Program-made: the position numbers and the translations under genes
Part shown: positions 1-5,399 of the stretch, one piece after another
How the letters are laid out: the number at the start of each line of letters is the position of its first letter
How positions within the stretch are numbered: the stretch's first letter is position 1
Origin: Hyphomicrobiaceae bacterium
GTDB lineage: Bacteria > Pseudomonadota > Alphaproteobacteria > Rhizobiales > Hyphomicrobiaceae
Direction of reading: 5' to 3'
DNA: 5,399 nucleotides
NCBI GenBank assembly: GCA_021775715.1
Contig: JAJFHI010000002.1
Span: 1 to 5,399 of the forward strand
The notes under the pieces: generated by a model
Seen by the model: the letters and a program-made list of their open reading frames with translations, nothing else
Databases searched by the model: none
What the model was told of the DNA's origin: nothing

Positions 1-1190
1 GACTCGTTGTCTGACTGGCAGGCCAGTTCGATGCCGATCATCAGACCAACGCCGCGCACGTCCGCGAGGACATCTGGATATCGTGCTTTCAGGTCCGTTA
101 GAAGTTTCGTCAGATAGACGCCAGCATCGTGGGCGCGGGCTTCGATCTTGTCGTCATCCAGCAACCGCAATGCGCCAAGCCCGACGAACGCGCTATGATC
201 GTCTTCAGCAAATGTGGAGCTTTGCGCAAAGCCGAAACCAACGGCGTAGCGTTTGGTGTCGATCAGCAGTGCGCCGAGTTTGGTCAAGCCACCACCGAGG
301 CTTTTGCCGAAGATGTAATAGTCGCCGCGCAAACCGATTTGCGATGCAGCAGAAAACGCACCTGTGCGCCCCATGCCTGTCTGGATCTCATCAACAACAA
401 TTGGACAATCAGCATCATCGGCGAGTCGGCGCAATGTGGCAGCGTAGGTCGTGTCGAGCGGGAAGATGCCGCCTTCGCCCTGAACCGGCTCAATGAACAG
501 GCCGGCGATGTGGTTCAATCGTGCGGAGCCATTTGGTGTCGTGACGTCGCGTTGGTAGCGCGCGAAGACCTCTGCTGCAGCGGCTTCGTCATTGCGGGGC
601 AACCAGATGACCTTGAACGGACCGCTTAGGCCCAGAACGACGCGTCCCGGCGCATTCCAAGTCAGGCTATAGGCGCCCAAGGTCTTGCCATGGAAGCTGC
701 CTTCGATTGCCAGAACGACAGGTGGCTCGCTGGGAACGTCCGGTGCACTGCTGTGCGCAGCGGTGCATTGCGATATGAAACCATCACGACGCTGACACCA
801 TTCAAACAAGGCATGTTTCAGCGCCGCGTCAACCATTTCTCCGCCAGTACTGCCTAACACGGCAGTGTAATCGCGCCCCGTCAGACCAGAGATACGGCTC
901 GCCAATTGTTTGGCCAACGTGCCGGCGGCAGTACGGTTCGACATCTGGACAAACTGCGGACGGTTTGCGGTTAGCGCATCAACCAGAATGCCGACAAGGG
1001 CAGGATGATTATGCCCGAACAGGGTCGAGCCAAATCCGCCCAGCATGTCAATTGCCGAAATAGGTTTGCCAAATCGCTTGCCAGTAAGTTGATCGCCAAG
1101 CGCCGTCTCGAATTCAACGTCCAACAGCAATTCGTGCATGGCCATTGTGAAGTCTGGCCGAATAGCTTCGAGATAATCGGTTGGATCTAG
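1..1190 (-). other. Class III PLP-dependent aminotransferase domain, C-terminus cut
   Basis: This fold-type I, ornithine/GSAM-like aminotransferase is fused after the ACP. Landmarks: GHNHPALV (about 1020-1027), STGGEMVDAALK for the G-x-E phosphate-binding region (1075-1086), SFHGKTLGA with the ring-stacking aromatic F1127, EPVQGEGG (1195-1202), DEIQTGMGRTG with D1228 for the pyridine nitrogen, FGKSLGGGLTKLGA with Schiff-base Lys1257 (codon 303-305), and SSTF with phosphate-binding Thr1287. All cofactor residues I can place are conserved. About 20 extra residues lie between the GGE helix and FHG (around 1097-1116). The usual GGNP after STF reads AEDD. Perhaps the last 50 residues lie outside the window. 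The expected role is transfer of an amino group from an amino acid donor to the ACP-bound beta-keto chain; the donor is unknown. Confidence 0.9.
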
Positions 1191-4073
1191 GCCCTGTTGG
1201 ATCTCATTGAGAAGCGACGTTGCAGTTGCAGCAGACGGGGCGGCACCTGATGGTAGGCCTGCAATCTTCGGCTGTGGTACTGGGGCAGGCTCTGATAGAT
1301 TTACCGGAATGAGTGTCGCTTTGGCGTCCCGCTGACTTTTGTTGTCGCATGCCGCGTTTTTGTCCACGCGTGACTTGGGGGAGGACGCGACCATCTCATG
1401 GAGTACATCGATCATGGTCCCGAAGGTCATGTCCTCTGCGAACCGTTCCGGATCTATGGATACACCGGTAACGCGCTCGATCCGCAACAGCAACTGCAAC
1501 CCAACGATCGAGTCGACGATGACGTCCGCGAAAACCGTATCCTCGCCAATGTCTTCCAATGACACAGGCGTTGCTGCGACGACCTCGTGACGGATCAACT
1601 CAAACAACGTCTGTCGATCTAGGACGGGCGCTGGTGCTGGGTGCTGTGGTGCAGTTTCAGCAGCGTTCGCGCGTTTTGTTTCTGCAGCGGCCTTGCTAGG
1701 GGAGGATATCGGTGCCGGTGATTTTTTGCCACCATCAGTGAACCAAAACCGTTCGCGTGCAAAAGGGTAAGTCGGCAGTGCGAGGCGCGAACGATTGAAG
1801 GGGGCGTCGTAGGCATGCCAATCAATCTTGGTTCCGGCGGCATAGAGGGCCGCCAAGATATGCGCGAAACTCCCGGCGTCGCCCGCGTCCTGTGATAGGC
1901 ACCGCAAAATGGTCACGTCGCGCCCGTCGTGTGACAGACACTCGTCAGTCGGCATCAATGTCTGCGGGCCGACTTCGACAACTATATCTGCACCGTCTTG
2001 GATGGCGGCGCTGAGCGAGGCGTCTTGGTTCGCCGACAAGTGATCTGAAAGCTCCTCTCCGGTGCCTTCGAAAGCGGCCTTCACACCATCAGCAAGGGAC
2101 AACGCATTGTCATAAACCGCGGCGGCATGCACGCCGACACCATTCGAGATTACACTGGTTGGCTTGACGCCAAGTTCATCTAGAAGGCTTGCCAGGGAAT
2201 ACAGCGTTGCAAACAACGCCACCCGCGCAATTTCCGGATCCCTGATGGATGCGCCATCGTCTAATTTCCGGTCATAGAGGTGATCGCATAGCGACCGCCC
2301 CGACAACTCGCGCAGCGCCGCATCGGCTGCATCAATTTTCGCGGCAAAGCGCGGTTCGTTTTCGTAAAGCGCGCGCGCCATTCCTACTTGGGCGATGCCT
2401 TGGCCCGACAACAGGAACGCAATCTTGGCGCCACCATTTCTGACCCGCGCCCGAATAATGTTTGCAGCCGAACGGTCGTTCGCGATTGCATCAAGGGCTG
2501 TAGTCAGGTCGTCTCGTGAGGTTACGACCGTAGCTGCGCGTTCCTCGAAATCAGCGCGACCGATGTTGGCTGAATAGCAGATGTCACCAATATCAAGGTG
2601 CGGTTGGTCGGCAATTGCTTCCATCAAGCGGCCGGCCATTTGTGCAAGCTGCTCGGGTTTCTTCGCCGCCAGCTTAAGCACGTGGGCCGGACGATCAGCC
2701 CGCTGTGCGCTGCGATATGGTTTTGATTGCGCGCGCGCGGGCGGTCCTTCAATGACAATGTGAGAATTGGCGCCACCGAATCCAAGGCAACTGACACCCG
2801 CCCAACGCCGCGACGTGGACTCAGGCCATACAACGGACTGCGTCGGTACGACAACACGTGCACCATCCGCTGTCGCTGCTGGCATAGGATTTTCGAGGTT
2901 GACCTGTCCTGGAATTTCTCCAGCTTCTAGGCACATCGTGGCTTTTAACAGTCCTGCCAATCCGCTGGCTGCTTCGAGATGACCGAGGTTGGATTTAACT
3001 GAACCGACGTAACAAGGATTGTCGCGCTCGCCGACAAAGATTTCATTCAGGGCGCCGAGTTCGGTCTCGTCGCCACGATAAGTGCCTGTGCCGTGGGCTT
3101 CGACGAAACCGATGTCGTTTTGATCTATACCTGCGGCCGTGTGGGCGGCACGTATCAGTTCGGTTTGGCGGTCATGACTTGGTGTTACGATGCCAGGCGT
3201 TCGGCCATCGTGGTTCACGGATGAGCCGGAGATGACGCCCATGATGCGATTGCCGCGTGAAACTGCGTCTTCTTCACGGCGAATAATAACTGCGACCGCA
3301 CCTTCTGCGCGCACGTAGCCATCGGTTTTCTCGTCGAAACATTTGACCAGGCCGTCTTTGGCGACCATGCGCGCGCGCTTGAAGCCTTTGGTGATGTAGG
3401 GCGTCATGATCAGGTTGGCACCGCAGACGATAGCAGCATCGCATTCGCCGTGCTGAAGACTGCGCAATGCCATATGCATCGCCGTGCTTGACGATGAGCA
3501 CGCGGTGTCTATCGCGATGCTTGGTCCACGCAGATCCAACATGTAGGAAATGCGGTTGGCGGCAATGCAATGGGCTACGCCGGCTGCGCTGAATGGTGTG
3601 ATGTGTTCGCCGAAGGGATCGAATGCACCTTGGAACAATGCGTAGTCGAAGGTGCTAAGCCCGACGAAAACGCCGGTCCGAGTGCCCGCGAGTTGTTCGG
3701 GTGCTTCGCAGGCATTTTCCAACGCTTCCCATGCAACTTCAAGAATGAGGCGCTGCTGCGGGTCCGTCGCGCTCGCCTCAATGCGGCTCATGCCGAAGAC
3801 GGTTGGGTCGAACATGTCCGGACCGTCGATATAACCACCCCATTGATGGCCGATTTCTTCGATCGATTTGATGTATTCGGGGGTCAACTCAAGGGCTTCG
3901 TAGCGACCCTCCGGTGATAGTCTGAGGCCATGCCGTTGCGACGCCATGAGGGTCCAGAAGGCATTGAGGTTGTTGGCCCCGGGCAGCCGGCAACTCGCAC
4001 CAGTAATGGCCGCTCTGACAGAGACGGCGCTGGTGGCGAAACGGCTCGCCTGATTTTCAACAATGGACAGCAC
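1..4073 (-). CDS. Type I PKS, KS-AT0-ACP-aminotransferase, 3' end outside window
   Basis: Modular polyketide synthase fused to an aminotransferase; 1357 codons are read without a stop and the C-terminus lies off the left edge. Domains: KS about residues 21-443, KS-AT linker to about 545, degenerate AT about 548-780 ending in the post-AT motif LPTYPFARERFWF, ACP about 820-895, low-complexity linker about 896-955, class III aminotransferase from about 962. There is no loading domain, ketoreductase, dehydratase or methyltransferase, so the KS must receive its acyl chain from another carrier or CoA, and the beta-keto group should reach the AMT unreduced. Expected product (inference): a beta-amino acyl-ACP, as in iturin/mycosubtilin and microcystin modules. 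Start: GTG at 4073, 8 nt after AGAAGGG; an in-frame TTG three bases upstream is possible, and an in-frame TAA lies further upstream. Frame is intact throughout, with no sign of a pseudogene. I do not recognise a named gene. Confidence 0.93.
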   Translation of the reverse strand, partial: MLSIVENQASRFATSAVSVRAAITGASCRLPGANNLNAFWTLMASQRHGLRLSPEGRYEALELTPEYIKSIEEIGHQWGGYIDGPDMFDPTVFGMSRIEASATDPQQRLILEVAWEALENACEAPEQLAGTRTGVFVGLSTFDYALFQGAFDPFGEHITPFSAAGVAHCIAANRISYMLDLRGPSIAIDTACSSSSTAMHMALRSLQHGECDAAIVCGANLIMTPYITKGFKRARMVAKDGLVKCFDEKTDGYVRAEGAVAVIIRREEDAVSRGNRIMGVISGSSVNHDGRTPGIVTPSHDRQTELIRAAHTAAGIDQNDIGFVEAHGTGTYRGDETELGALNEIFVGERDNPCYVGSVKSNLGHLEAASGLAGLLKATMCLEAGEIPGQVNLENPMPAATADGARVVVPTQSVVWPESTSRRWAGVSCLGFGGANSHIVIEGPPARAQSKPYRSAQRADRPAHVLKLAAKKPEQLAQMAGRLMEAIADQPHLDIGDICYSANIGRADFEERAATVVTSRDDLTTALDAIANDRSAANIIRARVRNGGAKIAFLLSGQGIAQVGMARALYENEPRFAAKIDAADAALRELSGRSLCDHLYDRKLDDGASIRDPEIARVALFATLYSLASLLDELGVKPTSVISNGVGVHAAAVYDNALSLADGVKAAFEGTGEELSDHLSANQDASLSAAIQDGADIVVEVGPQTLMPTDECLSHDGRDVTILRCLSQDAGDAGSFAHILAALYAAGTKIDWHAYDAPFNRSRLALPTYPFARERFWFTDGGKKSPAPISSPSKAAAETKRANAAETAPQHPAPAPVLDRQTLFELIRHEVVAATPVSLEDIGEDTVFADVIVDSIVGLQLLLRIERVTGVSIDPERFAEDMTFGTMIDVLHEMVASSPKSRVDKNAACDNKSQRDAKATLIPVNLSEPAPVPQPKIAGLPSGAAPSAATATSLLNEIQQGLDPTDYLEAIRPDFTMAMHELLLDVEFETALGDQLTGKRFGKPISAIDMLGGFGSTLFGHNHPALVGILVDALTANRPQFVQMSNRTAAGTLAKQLASRISGLTGRDYTAVLGSTGGEMVDAALKHALFEWCQRRDGFISQCTAAHSSAPDVPSEPPVVLAIEGSFHGKTLGAYSLTWNAPGRVVLGLSGPFKVIWLPRNDEAAAAEVFARYQRDVTTPNGSARLNHIAGLFIEPVQGEGGIFPLDTTYAATLRRLADDADCPIVVDEIQTGMGRTGAFSAASQIGLRGDYYIFGKSLGGGLTKLGALLIDTKRYAVGFGFAQSSTFAEDDHSAFVGLGALRLLDDDKIEARAHDAGVYLTKLLTDLKARYPDVLADVRGVGLMIGIELACQSDNE
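1389..1616 (-). other. Acyl carrier protein (ACP) domain
   Basis: This is a single four-helix carrier domain, about residues 820-895. The phosphopantetheine attachment site is Ser855 in the context VIVDSIVGLQLLLRIE, a variant of the usual GxDSL with Val in place of Gly. Helix I (LFELIRHEVV) and the acidic loop (LEDIGEDTVF) before the serine fit the fold. It is flanked by Ala/Pro-rich linkers (about 785-818 and 896-955), which would let it swing between the KS and the fused aminotransferase. It should carry the beta-keto intermediate on which the aminotransferase acts. Confidence 0.9.
1734..2432 (-). other. Degenerate acyltransferase domain (AT0), catalytic Ser lost and small subdomain deleted
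   Basis: The N-terminal part is plainly AT: IAFLLSGQG (about residues 551-559), VGMARALYENEP, and a helix ending LGVKPTSVI. At the nucleophile elbow, where active ATs read GHSxGE, the protein reads SNGVGV (643-648), so the catalytic serine is Gly645 (codon at 2139-2141). Only about 50 residues then separate this from VVEVGP (698-703), whereas a normal AT has roughly 170, including the ferredoxin-like small subdomain with the catalytic His. The post-AT linker, which packs against the KS in known structures, is retained. The domain should be inactive in malonyl transfer. It may be kept as a structural scaffold or docking surface for a trans AT. The frame stays open across the junction and the translation fits on both sides, so a sequencing frameshift does not explain it. 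Confidence 0.85.
2745..4013 (-). other. Ketosynthase (KS) domain, intact
   Basis: This domain performs decarboxylative Claisen condensation. The active-site cysteine sits in DTACSSSS (C192), the first histidine in EAHGTGT (H327) and the second in SVKSNLGH (H365), so the C-H-H triad is complete. Other KS landmarks are DPQQRLILEVAWEALE (about residues 104-119) and GFGGANSHIVIEG (431-443). After HGTGT the sequence reads YRGDETE instead of the commoner GDPIE, a variant that might help place the KS in a phylogenetic clade. Catalytic competence is expected from the residues. Substrate specificity cannot be read from sequence alone. Confidence 0.95.
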
Positions 4074-4081
4074 CAATAGAT

Positions 4082-4088
4082 CCCTTCT
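4082..4088 (-). promoter_or_regulatory. Shine-Dalgarno of the PKS gene (decides GTG start)
   Basis: On the minus strand AGAAGGG is followed by 8 nt and then GTG (4073-4071), near-ideal spacing. The adjacent upstream TTG (4076-4074) would have only 5 nt. No ATG is available in frame between the upstream TAA and the conserved KS start, so a GTG initiation codon is the best choice. Confidence 0.7.
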
Positions 4089-4092
4089 GTAA

Positions 4093-4109
4093 TGGCCGTC
4101 GCACGGCCA
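4093..4109 (-). promoter_or_regulatory. GC-rich hairpin in the PKS leader
   Basis: Perfect 7 bp inverted repeat, TGGCCGT and ACGGCCA around a 3 nt loop, ending 4 nt before the Shine-Dalgarno of the PKS gene. In RNA it would form a stable stem-loop next to the ribosome binding site. No T run follows, so it is not an intrinsic terminator. It may affect translation initiation or mRNA stability, or in DNA be part of an operator; which one cannot be told from sequence. Confidence 0.5.
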
Positions 4110-4113
4110 CCAA

Positions 4114-4133
4114 TATGCTAATTAACCAGCATA
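4114..4133. promoter_or_regulatory. 20 bp dyad, candidate repressor operator
   Basis: TATGCT-N2-TTAA-N2-AGCATA: eight matched base pairs on each side of the centre, mismatched only at two internal positions per half. Its size and symmetry suit a dimeric helix-turn-helix regulator. On the minus strand its left half, TATGCT, could serve as a -10 element, so a bound protein would block PKS transcription. The regulator is not in the window. It does not match a classical LuxR box in half-site spacing. Confidence 0.5.
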
Positions 4134-4158
4134 GCATCGCATTTTTCTGGCATCTCAA
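4128..4158 (-). promoter_or_regulatory. Possible PKS promoter (-35 TTGAGA, -10 TATGCT)
   Basis: Minus strand: TTGAGA (4158-4153) matches five of six positions of the sigma-70 -35 consensus. TATGCT (4133-4128) matches four of six at -10. The spacer is 19 nt, longer than the preferred 17. An alternative is TTGTCA (4165-4160) with TGCGAT 18 nt downstream. Neither is strong, which would fit a regulated promoter, and the call is tentative. Confidence 0.25.
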
Positions 4159-4180
4159 TTGACAATATCTGGTTTGACAA
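4159..4180. repeat. Direct repeat TTGACAA, 15 bp period
   Basis: Two copies of TTGACAA (4159-4165 and 4174-4180) are spaced 15 bp start to start. Both contain the sigma-70 -35 hexamer TTGACA on the plus strand, but no good -10 lies 16-18 bp beyond either. On the minus strand they read TTGTCAA and lie just upstream of the possible PKS promoter, so they could equally be an activator site. Confidence 0.35.
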
Positions 4181-4258
4181 AACATTGCCTGACACGACAG
4201 AAGAATGTTCCCTGTGAGGCTTTATTGCCACCCGCTTTGGCGACGGTCGGTGCCCTGG

Positions 4259-4328
4259 TTAATCTCTCATTAATAAGCAGGTGCAAGAAGAGCGCCACGG
4301 CCTAAAGTCCGAGATTAATGAATCTCGG
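4259..4328. repeat. Inverted half-sites and perfect 8 bp stem
   Basis: CCGAGATT and AATCTCGG form a perfect inverted repeat around AATG (4309-4328). About 50 bp to the left, TTAATCTC (4259-4266) is the reverse complement of GAGATTAA (4311-4318), and TCATTAAT (4267-4274) is the reverse complement of ATTAATGA (4314-4321). The two blocks therefore share half-sites in opposite orientation. There is no T run, so this is not a terminator. A paired operator (for example one allowing looping) between divergent genes is a reasonable but unproven reading. Confidence 0.45.
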
Positions 4329-4397
4329 TATCCATTTAGTTACGAACGATTTTTGAATATCCACGCCCGGTTTGCAGCAGATTGCCGGCGAACCATT

Positions 4398-4418
4398 ACG
4401 TCAAACGTCAAACGTCAG
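4398..4418. repeat. Three tandem heptamers ACGTCAA, ACGTCAA, ACGTCAG
   Basis: Three head-to-tail 7 bp units, the last differing at its final base. They lie about 240 bp before the plus-strand start. They may be tandem sites for a regulator or simple slippage expansion. The unit spacing (7 bp, less than one helical turn) differs from the 11 bp spacing typical of SARP/OmpR-type heptamer sites. Confidence 0.5.
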
Positions 4419-4656
4419 GCCTAACGACCGGCTGGAACCGTGCACCACCTGTATTCGCGCATCTCTACGGCACAAGTGTTGCTGTCTCGGTCAATCCGAC
4501 GTGCTTCGTCCTGGGGCAAGCCATGAAAAACTGAAACCGATCCGGACTTTTTTGCTGGGGCCATTTACCTTGCTCGACGGCAAAATGTATGACCAGCATC
4601 CGACGATCGCCCTAGGCAGAAGACTTTTTTGCAACGGATTGAATGTGCAAGGCGCT

Positions 4657-5399
4657 ATGACAGACAAGTCTCAATTTACCATCAAAGATTTTCACGGCGA
4701 CGCTCAAGAAGCGGTTGATTTTGTCAATGCGTGTTGGTCGGCACAGTTCCCTAACAACTTTACCTGCCCGCAATGGGACCGAGACTACTTTGAGTGGCAA
4801 ATGTTCGCTCAACCTAACAACATTTTGCTCGGCGCTTACGCAGACGATGAGTTGGTTGGCTTTGTGTTTGGCGAGCCGATTGCGCTCAAATGGAGGGAGC
4901 AGTCGATCCAGGCGATGTTTTCAACGGCACTTGCTGGAGACCCGAAACGAAAAGGTGCCGGAATTGCCAAAGCGTTGGCGGCGGAGCTGGCAGTACGCAT
5001 GCGAGCCGCGAACCTGGCTTTCGTTTTCGGCTTCGCGATTCCTGGCTCCGGTAGCTTAGGTCCAAAATTCTGGCAGCGATCGCAGGGCGCGCCGCGTTCG
5101 GTCGGCATCAGACCGTGGATACGCCCGATTCAAAGCGCAGCGCTTGCCGAGGCTGCGGGCCCCGTCTCAGAGCGGATTGGCGCCCGCATCAGCGCGATGT
5201 TGGGTCTTCATGGCATTACGCCGAAGAAGGCGCCTCACGTCCGTGCCTATGATCATCAAGATCTGGATGCATGTCTTGCGCTTGTCGAGGCTGCTGAGGC
5301 GGACGCGGATCTACGCTACAACTGGACACGAGAGCGGCTTGCCCATCAACTTGCGTTCAACAGCATACCGGCCACCTGGGTTTACGATGATGGCGAGGT
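4657..5399 (+). CDS. GNAT-fold acyltransferase, two-domain Eis/Acetyltransf_9-like, 3' end outside window
   Basis: The first 247 codons are present and the C-terminus is off the right edge. The N-terminal GNAT core spans about residues 7-155: a beta hairpin ILLGAYADDELVGFVFGEP (56-74), then FSTALAGDPKRKGAGIAKALAAEL, where K97-x-x-G-A-G102 stands in for the CoA pyrophosphate loop Q/R-x-x-G-x-G/A with Lys for Arg. FVFGFAIPGSGSLGPKFWQ (122-140) followed by SVGIRPWIRP recalls the segment in two-domain GNATs where the chain exits the first fold. From about residue 196 (RAYDHQDLDACLALVE, then YNWTRERLAHQLAF) a second, GNAT-like half begins, suggesting a complete protein of about 350-400 residues. 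It should transfer an acyl group from acyl-CoA to an amine; the substrate is unknown. Start ATG 4657 has AAGG 4 nt upstream. An in-frame ATG at 4585 is possible but adds 24 residues that do not look like part of the fold. It diverges from the PKS gene. Confidence 0.82.
   Translation, partial: MTDKSQFTIKDFHGDAQEAVDFVNACWSAQFPNNFTCPQWDRDYFEWQMFAQPNNILLGAYADDELVGFVFGEPIALKWREQSIQAMFSTALAGDPKRKGAGIAKALAAELAVRMRAANLAFVFGFAIPGSGSLGPKFWQRSQGAPRSVGIRPWIRPIQSAALAEAAGPVSERIGARISAMLGLHGITPKKAPHVRAYDHQDLDACLALVEAAEADADLRYNWTRERLAHQLAFNSIPATWVYDDGE

Larger units (their letters stand above)
4074..4656. other. Divergent intergenic region, no convincing gene
   Basis: 583 bp between the two divergent starts. 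It is more AT-rich than the genes and holds several inverted and direct repeats, listed separately. I found no tRNA, no Rho-independent terminator (no hairpin followed by a T run) and no frame with a family resemblance. From 4357 to 4656 the frame of the plus-strand gene is open but lacks a good start and looks non-coding: it uses ATA, CTA, TTA, AGA and AGG codons and gives a Cys-rich peptide of no recognised type. The region probably carries both promoters and their control sites. Confidence 0.7.

Noticed and set aside
83..629. Plus-strand open frames of 137 and 166 codons
   Set aside because: They lie antisense to the aminotransferase domain, whose conserved motifs are all read in the minus frame; no family resemblance in the plus frames.
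2139..2141. Loss of the AT serine as a frameshift or sequencing artefact
   Set aside because: The frame remains open with AT-like sequence on both sides, and all 1357 codons read through consistently.
3274..3917. Overlapping open frames on both strands within the KS region (98 and 115 codons)
   Set aside because: Shadows of the KS coding frame; the Arg-rich or Cys-scattered products resemble nothing, while the KS active-site motifs are read in the main frame.
4114..4133. 20 bp dyad read as a LuxR-type quorum-sensing box
   Set aside because: Half-site sequence and spacing (CT-N8-AG) do not fit the usual CT-N12-AG arrangement, and no luxI/luxR gene is visible.
4309..4328. Perfect 8 bp stem read as a Rho-independent terminator
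   Set aside because: No T run follows on either strand, and the flanking genes diverge, so no terminator is expected here.
4398..4418. Heptamer repeats read as replication iterons or a CRISPR array
   Set aside because: Only three 7 bp units without spacers, and no rep, cas or origin features nearby.
4545..4632. 11 bp direct repeat GACTTTTTTGC (4545-4555 and 4622-4632)
   Set aside because: Short and built around a T6 run; no transposase or target-site context, so probably chance.
4612..4812. Minus-strand frame of 66 codons
   Set aside because: Antisense to the start of the GNAT gene with no ribosome binding site I could recognise and no recognisable product.

Overview
The window holds two partial genes that diverge from a 583 bp intergenic region. 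GC content is moderate (I estimate mid-50s percent). Codon use and gene style suggest a proteobacterium, perhaps an alphaproteobacterium. There is no rRNA, tRNA or housekeeping gene here to confirm this, so the taxonomic call is weak.

Left three quarters, minus strand (1-4073): one very long open frame, 1357 codons visible, whose 3' end lies beyond the left edge. It encodes a type I modular polyketide synthase. The domains in order are an intact ketosynthase (KS), an acyltransferase-like remnant (AT0), an acyl carrier protein (ACP), an Ala/Pro/Ser/Lys-rich linker, and a fused class III PLP-dependent aminotransferase (AMT) cut by the window edge. The KS triad (C192, H327, H365), the ACP phosphopantetheine serine (S855) and the AMT lysine (K1257) are all present. 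The AT is different: the nucleophile motif GHSxGE reads SNGVGV, so the catalytic Ser is Gly645. About 120 residues that normally carry the small subdomain and the catalytic His are also missing. The module therefore probably depends on an acyltransferase or malonyl-ACP supplied in trans. With no ketoreductase before the AMT, the likely product is a beta-amino acyl thioester, as in the known aminotransferase modules of iturin/mycosubtilin and microcystin synthetases. That is inference.

Intergenic region (4074-4656): no convincing gene. It contains a Shine-Dalgarno and a GC-rich hairpin just upstream of the PKS, a 20 bp dyad that could be an operator overlapping a possible PKS promoter, a TTGACAA direct repeat, a second pair of inverted half-sites around a perfect 8 bp stem, and three tandem copies of a heptamer. 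This is a lot of symmetric sequence for a divergent promoter region and suggests regulated expression.

Right end, plus strand (4657 to the edge): the first 247 codons of a GNAT-fold acyltransferase, apparently of the two-domain Eis/Acetyltransf_9-like type. It could acylate the amine made by the PKS-AMT, protect against it, or be unrelated. The divergent layout with a shared control region is the only link visible here.
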